Of a DNA stretch of 64,000 nt, positions 33,174 to 42,064 are shown piece after piece. The DNA comes from Jiella pacifica (GTDB lineage Bacteria > Pseudomonadota > Alphaproteobacteria > Rhizobiales > Rhizobiaceae): assembly GCF_010500815.1 (NCBI RefSeq), contig NZ_JAAAMG010000001.1, positions 538,259 to 602,258 of the forward strand. Reading direction: 5' to 3'. Positions within the stretch are counted from its first letter, which is position 1; every line of letters begins with the position of its first letter. The position numbers and the translations under genes are program-made. The notes under the pieces were generated by a model. That model had not been told where the DNA came from and ran no database searches. It saw nothing but the letters and a program-made list of their open reading frames with translations.

Positions 33174-33637
33174 TATGCGGCCCTCGCATTCTTGGAGTTC
33201 ATCGACTTGACGTCGAGGGTTTCGGGGGTCTGCGCCTCGTGCGGATGGTCGGGGCCGGCATAGACGCGGAGGTTCTTCAGCTGACGACGGCCGAGCGGTC
33301 CGCGCGGCAGCATGCGCTCGACGGCTTTCTCGACGACGCGCTCGGGAAAGCGCCCCTCGAGAATCTCGCGCGCTTTGCGCTCCTTGATGCCGCCGGCATA
33401 GCCGGTGTGCCAGAAGTAGGTCTTGTTCCAGTATTTCTTACCGGTCAGGACCACCTTGTCGGCATTGACGATGATGATGTTGTCACCATCGTCGACATGC
33501 GGCGTGAAGGTGGCCTTGTGCTTGCCTCTGAGGCGAAGCGCGACGAGGGAGGCGAGGCGGCCGACGACGAGCCCTTGGGCGTCGATCAGAATCCACTTCT
33601 TCTCCACCGTCTCGGTCTTCTGCGAGAAGGTCTTCAT
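33173..33637 (-). CDS. rplM: 50S ribosomal protein L13
   Basis: A 154-residue L13 with [16 protein letters not shown], the [13 protein letters not shown] core and [20 protein letters not shown]. The ATG at 33637 gives the usual length; the frame extends upstream without homology. First gene of rplM-rpsI with a leader of about 115 nt to a plausible promoter. Confidence 0.97.
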   Translation of the reverse strand: MKTFSQKTETVEKKWILIDAQGLVVGRLASLVALRLRGKHKATFTPHVDDGDNIIIVNADKVVLTGKKYWNKTYFWHTGYAGGIKERKAREILEGRFPERVVEKAVERMLPRGPLGRRQLKNLRVYAGPDHPHEAQTPETLDVKSMNSKNARAA

Positions 33638-33759
33638 GGGTTGCCCCTGGATGTTGATCTGGTTTCGAGGCAAGCCATGTGAGGCCGCCATGCAAAAAGG
33701 GCGGCCGGGGGCCGCTCTTCCTGGGCGTCTCCTTACGGTCACATCGGCCCGCTGTCAAC

Positions 33760-33787
33760 GTATAAATGCTGATCGTTCCGCCCTCAA
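33760..33787 (-). promoter_or_regulatory. candidate sigma70 promoter of rplM-rpsI
   Basis: On the minus strand TTGAGG (33787-33782), 16 bp, TTATAC (33765-33760), upstream of rplM with a long leader. Read by eye; a nearby GGAAC/CGTT pair has the wrong spacing (14) for EcfG. Confidence 0.4.
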
Positions 33788-33892
33788 TCGCCTGAAATGC
33801 AGGCTTCAGAGGCGCGTGGTATCATAATACCGCAACTGCTCGCGGCGGATCGCGGCGGGTGAAATCCATCCGTCTTGCCGGTCGCACGGATC

Positions 33893-34318
33893 TCATCGCG
33901 GCGGGATGGAATAGGTCGCGACGGCGTGGCAGACGGTCGTGCCGTCGTGCTCGCCTGAGATCGCCACCTCGACCACCGCGAGGCGCTTGCCGAGCTTCAG
34001 GATCGAGGCTTGCGCCACCAGGGTGCCCGGCGGCGGCTTGATCAGGAAGTTGATCGACATGTTCGTGGTGACGGCCAGCGCCACCGGGCCGATATGGGCA
34101 AGGATCGCGACATAGGCCGAGACGTCGGCGAGGGTGAAGAGCGTGGGGCCCGACACCGTGCCGCCCGGGCGCAGATGTCGATCGGCGGCGATCAGCTTCA
34201 TGGTGATGATGCCGTGGCCGACCGCGTCGACGGAAAAGCCGCTCTCCCGCCCCATGACCTGCGGAAATTCGGCGGTGAGGAACGCCTGCAACTCTTCGAG
34301 TGTCATCACCGGCTGCAT
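33893..34318 (-). CDS. PaaI-family hotdog thioesterase
   Basis: A 141-residue single hotdog-fold acyl-CoA thioesterase. The conserved helix H-L-R-P-G-G-T-V-S-G-P-T-L-F-T-L-A-D-V-S-A-Y (residues about 55-75) carries the catalytic Asp and Gly, followed by the T-N-M-S-I-N-F-L strand. It starts at MQPVMTLEELQ with an AGGAGG-like site; the frame upstream to 34414 is dropped. Divergent from an enoyl-CoA-hydratase-type gene, so both may serve acyl-CoA turnover. Substrate unknown. Confidence 0.87.
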   Translation of the reverse strand: MQPVMTLEELQAFLTAEFPQVMGRESGFSVDAVGHGIITMKLIAADRHLRPGGTVSGPTLFTLADVSAYVAILAHIGPVALAVTTNMSINFLIKPPPGTLVAQASILKLGKRLAVVEVAISGEHDGTTVCHAVATYSIPPR

Positions 34319-34467
34319 GGCCGCCTCCTCCCCGTTCCTTTGCTGCGCCCCAAAGCGTTGGCTCCGGCCGCGCTCGCGACTATGTTGAGACCATGAAATC
34401 GAAGGTCGCGGCAAGCCGCGACTGTTGCGGTGATTTTTCCGACCGCTTGTAAAAAGCAGATGGTGGC

Positions 34468-35289
34468 ATGGCCGAAATCCTCCCGATGAAATCCGATACT
34501 GCTCCCCATCCGATCGAGGTGCAGAAGGCGCCGGGCATTACCCGGATTGTCCTGTCGAACCCGCCGGCGAATGCGCTGTCGATCGCAATGATGGGCGCGC
34601 TGGTTGCCGCTCTCGACGATGCGGCGAACGACAAGGACTGCCGCGTCGTGGTCCTCGCCGCCAATGGCAAGGTATTTTCCGCCGGCCACGATCTGAAGGA
34701 ACTGACCGCCCACCGCAGCGATGATGACCGGGGCCGCGCCTTCTTCGAGACGACCATGCGCCAGTGTTCCGCACTGATGCAGGCGATCGTCCGGCACCGC
34801 TGCCCTGTGATCGCCGAGGTGAACGGCCTGGCGACGGCCGCCGGCTGCCAGCTCGTTGCCTCCTGCGATCTCGCCATCGCCTCGGAGGAGGCGCAGTTTC
34901 AGACGCCCGGCGTCAATATCGGCCTGTTCTGTTCGACGCCGATGGTGGCCCTGTCGCGCAATCTCACCCGCAAGCATGCCATGGAGATGCTGCTCACCGG
35001 CGAGCGCATCGACGCGCGGACGGCCCGCGAATTCGGCCTCGTCAACCGCGTCGTGCCGCCGGAATATCTCGGCACGATCGTCGGCAAATACGCCACCACC
35101 ATCGCCTCGAAATCCGCCATGACCGTCAAGACCGGCAAGGAAGCCTTCTACGCCCAGGCCGAGATGGGCCTTTCCGAGGCCTACGACTACGCTGCGGCGG
35201 TGATGGTCGAGAACATGCTGGCGCGCGACGCGGAGGAGGGCATCGGGGCGTTCCTCGAAAAGCGCAAGCCGGAATGGACGAACGAATGA
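34468..35289 (+). CDS. enoyl-CoA hydratase/isomerase family protein, ECHDC3-like
   Basis: A 273-residue crotonase-fold protein. AGHDLKEL (oxyanion hole, about residues 72-79) and ATAAGCQLVASCDLAIAS are clear. The stretch FQTPGVNIGLFCSTPMVALSR closely follows the ECHDC3 subgroup pattern, and the position of the second catalytic glutamate of true hydratases appears to be replaced, so plain hydratase activity is doubtful. Its stop overlaps the next gene (CoA-binding protein, ATGA), so the two are coupled. A PaaI thioesterase is divergent. Confidence 0.85.
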   Translation: MAEILPMKSDTAPHPIEVQKAPGITRIVLSNPPANALSIAMMGALVAALDDAANDKDCRVVVLAANGKVFSAGHDLKELTAHRSDDDRGRAFFETTMRQCSALMQAIVRHRCPVIAEVNGLATAAGCQLVASCDLAIASEEAQFQTPGVNIGLFCSTPMVALSRNLTRKHAMEMLLTGERIDARTAREFGLVNRVVPPEYLGTIVGKYATTIASKSAMTVKTGKEAFYAQAEMGLSEAYDYAAAVMVENMLARDAEEGIGAFLEKRKPEWTNE

Positions 35290-35858
35290 GTGCCGATACA
35301 TCGACGGGCGAGGGTGCCCCCAACGGCGCGGCGCCGCTCGTCTATCCGGACGCGCTGATCCGCCGGGTGCTCTCCGAGGTCAAGACCATCGCCATGGTCG
35401 GCGCCAGCGCGAAGGAGGTCCGGCCGTCCTTCTTCGTCCTCAAATATCTCCTCGCCAAGGGCTTCGACGTGATCCCGGTCAATCCCGGCCTTGCCGGCAA
35501 GGAGATCCTCGGCAGGACGGTCTATGCCGATCTGAAGTCGATCCCGGTGCCGGTCGACATGGTCGACGTGTTTCGCGCCTCGGATGCCGTCCCCGGCATC
35601 GTCGAAGAGGCGCTCGCGCTCGATCCGCTGCCGAAGGTGATCTGGATGCAGCTCACCGTCCGCCACGACGAGGCGGCTGCAAGGGCCGAGGCGGCCGGCC
35701 TCACCGTGATCATGGATCGCTGCCCGAAGATCGAATATGCCCGGCTCTGCGGCGAGATCGGTTGGAACGGCGTCAATTCGCGGGTCTTGTCGTCGAAGAA
35801 GCCGAAGCTCGGCAAGGGCTATCAGAGCTACGGGCTGAACCAGCGGCGAGCGGACTGA
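35286..35858 (+). CDS. CoA-binding domain protein
   Basis: A 190-residue soluble protein with a CoA-binding Rossmann domain of the succinyl-CoA synthetase alpha type: VKTIAMVGASAKEVRPSFFVLKYLL near residues 31-55, DVIPVNPGLAGKEILG, then MVDVFRASDAVPGIVEEAL and the conserved MDRCPKIEYARL end. Starts at ATG overlapping the crotonase stop. Likely binds CoA or a nucleotide; the role with its partner is not known. Confidence 0.85.
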   Translation: MSADTSTGEGAPNGAAPLVYPDALIRRVLSEVKTIAMVGASAKEVRPSFFVLKYLLAKGFDVIPVNPGLAGKEILGRTVYADLKSIPVPVDMVDVFRASDAVPGIVEEALALDPLPKVIWMQLTVRHDEAAARAEAAGLTVIMDRCPKIEYARLCGEIGWNGVNSRVLSSKKPKLGKGYQSYGLNQRRAD

Positions 35859-36030
35859 ACCTCGAGAGAGGAGAGAGCTGCGCGATCGCCCTGGGGAGAC
35901 GAGCTGGGTCCGGGGCGGGCGGCGGAGGCGATCTTCGCGGCCGATCGGCTGCGCGTCCTTCCAGCGATGCCGCTGAGCAGCAGGCACAAAGGCGGCATTG
36001 CAGACCCTGCAATCTGTGACCCAAGCCTCC

Positions 36031-37185
36031 TCACGCGGCCCGCCACGCCGGCCCGCTGCCTGTGGCGGGAGCGTCGATCTCGACGCGGTTGCGGCCGCTT
36101 CGCTTCGCCCGGTAGAGGGCCCGATCAGCTGCGGCGATCGTCGCCTCCGTCGCCGTGTCGGGCGTGAATGCGGCAACGCCGAAACTCGCCGTCGGAGAAT
36201 GGCCTGGTTCGACTTTCAGGTGGCGCTGCGCCTCGAACTTCATGCGGATCGCGTCCGCCAAAGCTGCGGCTTCGGCGATGCTCGTGGTCGGCAAGGCAAG
36301 AGCGAATTCCTCCCCGCCGAGCCGTGCGGCCGAAGAGCATGCCTTCTGCAACAGCGCGGCAAAGTCGCGGATGACGTCGTCGCCGACCAAATGGCCGTAG
36401 CTGTCGTTGACGCGCTTGAAGTCGTCGAGATCGCACAGGATCACCACGCCCCCCGTCCGGCGGATCTCTTCGGCGATGCGCTCGAAGGCCCTGCGGTTGA
36501 AAAGATTCGTCAGTCCATCGCGCTCGGATCGCGCCCGATAGTCGGCAATGACGCCGGCGACGATCTTGGCGACGACCAACAGGACGGCGGCCGGGGCCAG
36601 AAAGGCACTGATCGGCAGGAGGAGACGGGCGATTTCCGAGCGATCCAGCCCGTAGAGGGACGGGATCCCGTCGCTCATGCTCGGATAGATCGGAAGTCGA
36701 AACAGAAAGATCACGCCGAGGCCGCAAACGGCGATGAAGAGCGCCACATCGAGAACCCCCTTGCGCTCGATCCGGCCGAGGCAGAGCAGGATGTCGACGA
36801 GCGCCATGGCGGCTGCGGTCTTGAATGGCAAGGTCTGGTAGACCCCCGTCATCCCCATCCCCGAAAGCACCAGCGACACCGCCACCAGCGCCGCGACGAG
36901 GGCGACGAAGGCGCCGCTGGCCGGATTTCGTCCGAGAAGGAGGCGGATCGCCTGGCTGGCGCAGAGATAGGTGAACGGCATGAGAACCGTTTCGCCGAGG
37001 GTTTGGACGGTCGGTGCGACGCCCGGTTTCAGAATGAAGATCTCGAGGCTGGCGCAGAGCAGCGCGGCGGCGAGCCAGAGGAGCTGCCCGTGGCTTCGCA
37101 GACCGGCATAGATCAGGACACAGAGGAAGGAGAGCGCCAAGGTCAGCGCGAATGTCGCCGAAAATATGCTGATCGACTCACCCAC
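36031..37185 (-). CDS. membrane-bound diguanylate cyclase (GGDEF)
   Basis: A 384-residue protein: about seven membrane segments (residues 8-205) followed by a GGDEF domain that makes c-di-GMP. The active-site motif is RLGGEEF, and DGLTNLFNRRAF plus CDLDDFKRVNDSYGHLVGDDVI are intact, so catalysis is likely. The RxxD inhibitory site five residues upstream of the motif is not present (sequence K-A-C-S). No EAL domain. Expressed alone; a near-CtrA box (one mismatch) lies at 37248-37262. Confidence 0.9.
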   Translation of the reverse strand: MGESISIFSATFALTLALSFLCVLIYAGLRSHGQLLWLAAALLCASLEIFILKPGVAPTVQTLGETVLMPFTYLCASQAIRLLLGRNPASGAFVALVAALVAVSLVLSGMGMTGVYQTLPFKTAAAMALVDILLCLGRIERKGVLDVALFIAVCGLGVIFLFRLPIYPSMSDGIPSLYGLDRSEIARLLLPISAFLAPAAVLLVVAKIVAGVIADYRARSERDGLTNLFNRRAFERIAEEIRRTGGVVILCDLDDFKRVNDSYGHLVGDDVIRDFAALLQKACSSAARLGGEEFALALPTTSIAEAAALADAIRMKFEAQRHLKVEPGHSPTASFGVAAFTPDTATEATIAAADRALYRAKRSGRNRVEIDAPATGSGPAWRAA

Positions 37186-37327
37186 CCACAGCCTCGCCGA
37201 AATCCTGTTGCCAGCTCACTATCTCGATCGGTCTTAGCACCCGGCTATTAAGCAGCGCTTACGCAATTTCTGTTCGCGCCGATCCGACTCGGCCTCGACC
37301 CATTCCCGAAAACGGCCTTTGCGTCGG

Positions 37328-37359
37328 AAAAAAGGGCCGGGACGACTGCCGTCCCGGTC
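37328..37359 (-). terminator. rho-independent terminator of the DUF4142 gene
   Basis: On the minus strand an 8-bp perfect stem (CCGGGACG with CGTCCCGG), a 5-base loop and CCC followed by six T. It lies about 60 bp after the DUF4142 stop. Confidence 0.85.
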
Positions 37360-37419
37360 TGAAGCCGCATCGGCGACCGAGGCGGACCGATGCGTTCCGC
37401 GCCGGCCCCCAAGTTCGCC

Positions 37420-37998
37420 TCATCGCATCTTCTTCACCATCGAGAGATGCTCCTTCAGCGTCGGCAGCGTATTGGCGGCAAAGGTCTTGACCGGGCCGTC
37501 CTCGCCGTTCTCCGAATAGGCCGTGAAGAGGGCGACCGCCTCCTCGTGAGCCTGTCCCTGCATGTCCATGTACATGGCGTCAAACTGGCTGTCGTCGGCG
37601 GCCGAAAGCTGATTCAGCATCTCCTGGTGCCTGGCGTCGAGGCCGGTCGGCACCGAAAGTTCGGTATCAGACTCCTGGACCGCCTGCTTCATCTTCATGC
37701 CGGCAGTGGAGTGATCGTCGACCATCGTCTGGGCGAAGTTTCGAACGTTCCCGTCCTGAGACTTGATCAAGGCGAGATTGCTGGTCTCGACCTCGAAGCT
37801 GTTGCTGACGGCGGCCATCGGCACGAAGTTCGTCGCCGTCTTGACGTTCTGCGGGGCCGGCATCGCCGCCTGGTCGGTATCCATGGCGTTCGTGCCCATC
37901 GCCTGGCCGCTCGAGCCTTCGTTGGAGCTCTGGGCGAGGGCGGGAGCCGAGGCCGACACAAGTAGGGCGGCGGCGGCAGTCACAACAATCCGTTTCAT
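37420..37998 (-). CDS. exported DUF4142 protein
   Basis: A 192-residue protein with a signal peptide (A-A-L-L-V-S-A-S-A-P-A-L-A-Q) and a DUF4142 helical-bundle domain: FVPMAAVSNSFEVETSNLALIKSQ, NFAQTMVDDHSTAGMKM, and YMDMQGQAHEEAVALF near the end. The two H-x-x residues in D-D-H-S and Q-A-H-E resemble ferritin-like metal positions. Such proteins are periplasmic, common in rhizobia and often stress-induced; the molecular role is unknown. It has its own terminator. Confidence 0.85.
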   Translation of the reverse strand: MKRIVVTAAAALLVSASAPALAQSSNEGSSGQAMGTNAMDTDQAAMPAPQNVKTATNFVPMAAVSNSFEVETSNLALIKSQDGNVRNFAQTMVDDHSTAGMKMKQAVQESDTELSVPTGLDARHQEMLNQLSAADDSQFDAMYMDMQGQAHEEAVALFTAYSENGEDGPVKTFAANTLPTLKEHLSMVKKMR

Positions 37999-38217
37999 GC
38001 GAAATCTCCGTGAGAGTTCAACAACCGGGCGATGTTCGCCTGGTTCTCAACCTCCAAGAGTTTTCCGGCATTTCTGGTTCCGCTTCAAACACTTGGCTGC
38101 GACCCAACTGTTTGCCCGACCATCTTTCGCAGCTCCCGCCAGCGCCGCAGTCGGACTGAGAGACCTCTGGCCGGCGCGGCGCGGCGCGTGATATCGCCCC
38201 GCGCCCCGATCGTCTCT

Positions 38218-39939
38218 TCACTGCGGGCCGTTCGGAGCCGTGGCTCCAGTCCCGCCGGTGCCCTGCGGCAGCGTCGCCGGGGCGATCTCGGTCTGCGAGG
38301 GCTCCGGTGTCTCCCCGCTCGTCGCCGCTGCAGGCTCTTCTCCGGTCAACTCCTCGTCGGTCGAAGCCGCCGGCGCCTGGGCGTCGTTGGGCTGCTCACC
38401 GCTTGCCGTACCCTGGCCTGTGGCCGGAGTTGCGACGCCGGGCGTGCCCGCATTACCGCTCTCGGATCCGGCCGGCGCGTCGTCAGGCACTCCGACCGCG
38501 CCGGCGTTGCCGCCGTCGGCCGGTATCGCGCCTTGCTGCGCGGCAGCGCTATTCTGCCGCTGGCCGTCGGTACCGACCGGCTGGGGCGTCACGTTGCCGT
38601 CGGAGGCGGCGATCCGCCACACGGTGTTGCCGGCGTCGTCGGCGACGAGGAGCGCGCCGGTGCCGTCGATGCCGACCCCGACCGGCCGGCCATGGGCCTG
38701 ATCGCCGTCGATGAAGCCGGTGACGACGTCCTCTGTCTTGCCGGACGGCTTGCCGTTTTCAAAAGGCACGTAGGAGACCCGGTAGCCATTGAAGAAGCTG
38801 CGGTTCCAGCTGCCGTGCTCGCCGATGAAGGCCCCGTGGGCATAGCGGTCGGGAAGCGCCGAGCCATAGGAGAAGGTCAGCCCGAGCGCCGCAACGTGGC
38901 TGGACAGGGCGTAGTCCGGCGCAATCGCCTTTTCGACCATGTCCGGCCGCGGCGGGTGGACCCGCGGGTCGACGTGCTGACCATAATAGCTCCAGGGCCA
39001 GCCGTAGAACGCGCCGTCCTTGACCGACGTCATGTAGTCGGGAACGAGGTTCGGCCCGAGTTCGTCCCGCTCGTTGACCACCGCGTAGAGTTCGCCCGTC
39101 TCGGGATGGAAGGTCAGTCCGTTCGGATTTCTGAGCCCGGAGGCGAACACGCGCGACGCCCCCGTCTGCCTGTCGACCTGCCAGATCGCGGCGCGACCCT
39201 TTTCAGCTTCGAGGCCGTTCTCGACGATGTTCGAGTTCGAGCCGACGGAGGCGTAGAGGTATCTGCCGTCGGGGCTGAGGGCCAGATCCTTGGTCCAGTG
39301 ATGGTCGATCGGGCCGCCTGGAAGAGGCGTCAGGACCTTCGGCTCGGCGGTGATCTCGGTCTGGCCGAGCTCGTAGGGATAGACGAGGATCGCGTCGGTG
39401 GCGGCGACGTAGAGCGTATCGTCCGCCCAGGCGACGCCGAAGGGCGAGTTGAGCCCCGTCAGGAGATCGTGGCGCTCGTCGACCGTGCCGTCGCGATTGG
39501 TGTCTCGGAGCAGCGTGACGATGTTGCTCGGCTTCTGCTCGCCGCCGCCGCCATGGGCCATCGACATGATCCAGCCGCGGATGATGTCCTTCGGCCGGTT
39601 CTTCGGTTCGCCGGAAGGTCCGCGCGACTGGACGACGAGGACGTCGCCGTTCGGCAGGGTGTGGACCGTCCGTGGATTGGCGAGGTCGCTCGCATAGGCG
39701 GTGATCGTCAGGTCCTGCGGCACGGTCGGCGTCTGCCCGTCCTGCCAGCCGATCACTTCCGCCACCTTCAGGCTGGGAAGCAGCGACTGCGCGGGCTCGG
39801 GCAGGACGGGATCTGGACCGATCTGCGTCGAGATGTCGAAGTCCGAGCCGCCATCCTGCGCCATGGACGGGGAGCCGGCAACGGCGAGGCAGGTCGCGGC
39901 GAGGAGGGAGGCGCGAAGGAAGGGAGGTCTGTCATGCAT
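38218..39939 (-). CDS. PQQ-type sorbosone/sugar dehydrogenase with disordered tail
   Basis: A 573-residue secreted beta-propeller of the soluble glucose/L-sorbosone dehydrogenase family, which uses PQQ in the periplasm. After the signal peptide (residues 1-28) come ANPRTVHTLPNGDVLVVQ, GLNSPFGVAW, DHHWTKDLALSPDG and GLRNPNGLTFHPETGELYAV, then D-x-Y-M-T-S-V-K-D-G-A-F-Y-G-W-P-W-S-Y-Y-G. The last 125 residues are a low-complexity Ala/Pro/Gly/Thr/Glu tail, unusual for the family. Its ATG overlaps the end of the DUF2231 gene, so they form an operon. Substrate unknown; PQQ synthesis genes are not in the window. Confidence 0.85.
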   Translation of the reverse strand: MHDRPPFLRASLLAATCLAVAGSPSMAQDGGSDFDISTQIGPDPVLPEPAQSLLPSLKVAEVIGWQDGQTPTVPQDLTITAYASDLANPRTVHTLPNGDVLVVQSRGPSGEPKNRPKDIIRGWIMSMAHGGGGEQKPSNIVTLLRDTNRDGTVDERHDLLTGLNSPFGVAWADDTLYVAATDAILVYPYELGQTEITAEPKVLTPLPGGPIDHHWTKDLALSPDGRYLYASVGSNSNIVENGLEAEKGRAAIWQVDRQTGASRVFASGLRNPNGLTFHPETGELYAVVNERDELGPNLVPDYMTSVKDGAFYGWPWSYYGQHVDPRVHPPRPDMVEKAIAPDYALSSHVAALGLTFSYGSALPDRYAHGAFIGEHGSWNRSFFNGYRVSYVPFENGKPSGKTEDVVTGFIDGDQAHGRPVGVGIDGTGALLVADDAGNTVWRIAASDGNVTPQPVGTDGQRQNSAAAQQGAIPADGGNAGAVGVPDDAPAGSESGNAGTPGVATPATGQGTASGEQPNDAQAPAASTDEELTGEEPAAATSGETPEPSQTEIAPATLPQGTGGTGATAPNGPQ

Positions 39940-40387
39940 GATGGGTGGCTCCAGCAGGATGCCGGCGTGTCGCCATGCGGCCGACAATTGCGGCGACGAC
40001 GACGAGGACGAAGGTGAGGGCGGACAGCGCGATGCCCCAGGGGACGACGGCAGTCCAGCCGTCTCCGGCGTGGATGAGGCTGTTGAAGAAGGCGATGATG
40101 AGGATGATGGCACCGAGGGCGACATAGCCCCAGCCGGGGCCGGTGGCCCGCAGGCTCTTGCGCGCCAGAAGCTCGATGATGCCGACCACGAGGGCTATTC
40201 CGCCAACGACCTCGCCGACGAACAGCAGCCAGGCCGAGAAGTTCTGCCACATCAGGTTCGCCGTCTGCCAATAGGCGAGATCGGTCAACAGGGCGAGGGT
40301 GAAGCAGACCGCCGGAAACGGGATCAAGAAGTTGGCCAGCGGGCGCGCCGGCTCGGCCGTCCAGTGTCTATCGGTTTCGGCTTTCAT
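39932..40387 (-). CDS. DUF2231 membrane protein
   Basis: A 151-residue protein with four membrane segments of the DUF2231 family: FPAVCFTLALLTDLAYW, N-F-S-A-W-L-L-F-V-G-E-V-V-G-G-I-A, GYVALGAIILIIAFFN and L-T-F-V-L-V-V-V-A-A-I-V. It overlaps the start of the sugar dehydrogenase by eight bases; this pairing occurs in other rhizobia and suggests a membrane partner that anchors or passes electrons from the dehydrogenase. No heme-binding histidine pair is obvious. Confidence 0.85.
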   Translation of the reverse strand: MKAETDRHWTAEPARPLANFLIPFPAVCFTLALLTDLAYWQTANLMWQNFSAWLLFVGEVVGGIALVVGIIELLARKSLRATGPGWGYVALGAIILIIAFFNSLIHAGDGWTAVVPWGIALSALTFVLVVVAAIVGRMATRRHPAGATHHA

Positions 40388-40783
40388 GGGGCTTTCTCGA
40401 ATGCGGACGAGGAAAGAGCTGCTCTCCTTGGAAGGCCCTCATGCCCTCGCCGCGGGTTTGAAAGTTGGAACCTGCGTTTCGGAGCAGGGGCGCGGCCCGG
40501 CCCCGTTACGAAGGCGCATCGCAGAACGGAAGTCGGGCACCGTGCCTGGCCGGCTGGATCAACCATTCGGCAGGTGGCTCAGCAGCCCGCCGAGGGCTGC
40601 GCTCCGTTGCCGGCCGATGACGCATCTATTCCGCCAGCGGCAGACACCGGGGTGCCGAAGCCCGACCATCTGCGCAATCAAGGGGTTGGCTGCCGTTCTG
40701 GTTCCACCGCCAACGCGTGGCCGCGACCTGAATGAAAAGGCCGCGACGCAAATTCGGCGCAGTGAGCGAGGCCGTGCCTGCGC
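40388..40783. other. intergenic region without a gene
   Basis: 396 bp between the DUF2231 start and the end of the Gfo/Idh/MocA gene, both on minus. Open frames here are shadows without start signals. It presumably holds the DUF2231 promoter. Confidence 0.45.
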
Positions 40784-41887
40784 TTATTCCATTGGCAGCT
40801 CGATGCCGATGAGGTCCGGGCTCTTTGCCAGAGGCAACTCGCGGACCTGGTCGCGGCCAATGCGGCGCTGGCGCGAGCGGGGGGCCAGCTTCTGCGGCGC
40901 GCCGGTCTCGATCGCCCGCTCGATGGCGGCAAGGACGATCATATCCAGGATGCCTTCTTCTCCGTCCGGCTCGGGATCGCGGTCGGACAGGATGCAGTCG
41001 GAGAAATACGCCGTCTCGCCGCCGAACTGGTCGACCTCGGGCGCCTCCTGGGTGCTGGTCTCGCCGTCCTTGGTCAGCTCGTAGGTGATCTTCGTGCCCT
41101 CGCCGAAGCCGAAGGCCGGGGAAGCACTCATCGCGCCCTCGGTACCGACGAGATAGAACTGATCGACGCCCTCGGAGGAATAGGAGAGGGTGAAGCTCGC
41201 CTGCCGCCCTTCGGTGAACTTCAGGACGACCGACACGGTATCCTCGCAGCCGAGGTCGCGGTCTGTCCTCGACGCGAAGGCCATGACCTCGATCGGCTCG
41301 GCTTCGAAGAGGTTGCGCACGGCGTTGATCGGATAGGTTCCCATGTCCGGCACAGGACCGGCCCAGTAGCCGCTGGTCGCCCGGTGGTTGGTAGCTTTGA
41401 CGGTCTGCGAGAAGGTCGAGGTGAAGAAGCGCGGCTTGCCGATCTCGCCCTTGCGCACCGCCTCGACCATGGCGATCGTGCCGGGTTCGCAATGCAGGCG
41501 ATAGGCGATCATCAGCTTGGCGCCGGACGCCTTCGCCGCCGCCTCGATCGCCTCTGCATCTTCGAGGCTCGCCTCCATGGGCTTTTCGAGGAGAACGTGG
41601 ATGCCGGCCTTCAGAGCCGGCTCGGCGAACTCGCGGTGGCGAAAATTCGGCGTCGCGATGTAGACGGCGTCGACCGTCCCGCTTTTCAGCATGGCATCGT
41701 ATTCGTCGTAGCCATAGACGTCGAGGCCGTAACGGCGGGCGAGTTCGCCGCCCTTCTCCTTGTCGCCGGTGACGATGGCGGTCATCAGCGAGTTCGACGT
41801 CTGGCCGACGCCCGGCATGAAGGCGGCCTGGGAGATCCAGCCGCCGCCGACGACGGCATAGCGGATTTTTCCTTCGAGGCTCGGCAT
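40784..41887 (-). CDS. Gfo/Idh/MocA family oxidoreductase
   Basis: A 367-residue NAD(P)-dependent sugar-type dehydrogenase. Rossmann start YAVVGGGWISQAAFMPGV; conserved EKP motif (LLEKPMEAS, about residues 98-106); C-terminal domain with DMGTYPINAVRNLF, where the usual His of the D-x-x-x-H catalytic pattern is Asn, as in glucose-fructose-oxidoreductase-like members. No export signal. The neighbour gene divergent to it is O-acetylhomoserine sulfhydrylase, with no evident link. Substrate not assignable. Confidence 0.86.
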   Translation of the reverse strand: MPSLEGKIRYAVVGGGWISQAAFMPGVGQTSNSLMTAIVTGDKEKGGELARRYGLDVYGYDEYDAMLKSGTVDAVYIATPNFRHREFAEPALKAGIHVLLEKPMEASLEDAEAIEAAAKASGAKLMIAYRLHCEPGTIAMVEAVRKGEIGKPRFFTSTFSQTVKATNHRATSGYWAGPVPDMGTYPINAVRNLFEAEPIEVMAFASRTDRDLGCEDTVSVVLKFTEGRQASFTLSYSSEGVDQFYLVGTEGAMSASPAFGFGEGTKITYELTKDGETSTQEAPEVDQFGGETAYFSDCILSDRDPEPDGEEGILDMIVLAAIERAIETGAPQKLAPRSRQRRIGRDQVRELPLAKSPDLIGIELPME

Positions 41888-42064
41888 GGCGGCGCTCCTG
41901 ATTGGATAGAGGGATGTTGGCCGGGCAAATTTGCTCCGCTCCGGCCGAAAAACGGGTTGCCACCCACTCGTCGGGCGATCGGCTCACATGATAAGGCGGG
42001 CGGGATAGGCGAAAAGCCGGCAGACCGAAGAAATCGCACAGGCCGGCCGATAGGGAGAAAGACG

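Noticed and set aside
33760..33790. GGAAC and CGTT pair upstream of rplM
   Set aside because: Spacing is 14; a sigma70-type reading is better.
38032..40017. 661-codon plus-strand frame over the sugar dehydrogenase gene
   Set aside because: Antisense shadow of a well-supported beta-propeller gene.
41888..42064. Possible SAM-type riboswitch before O-acetylhomoserine sulfhydrylase
   Set aside because: No SAM-II or SAM-I conserved core could be recognised in this 177-bp leader.
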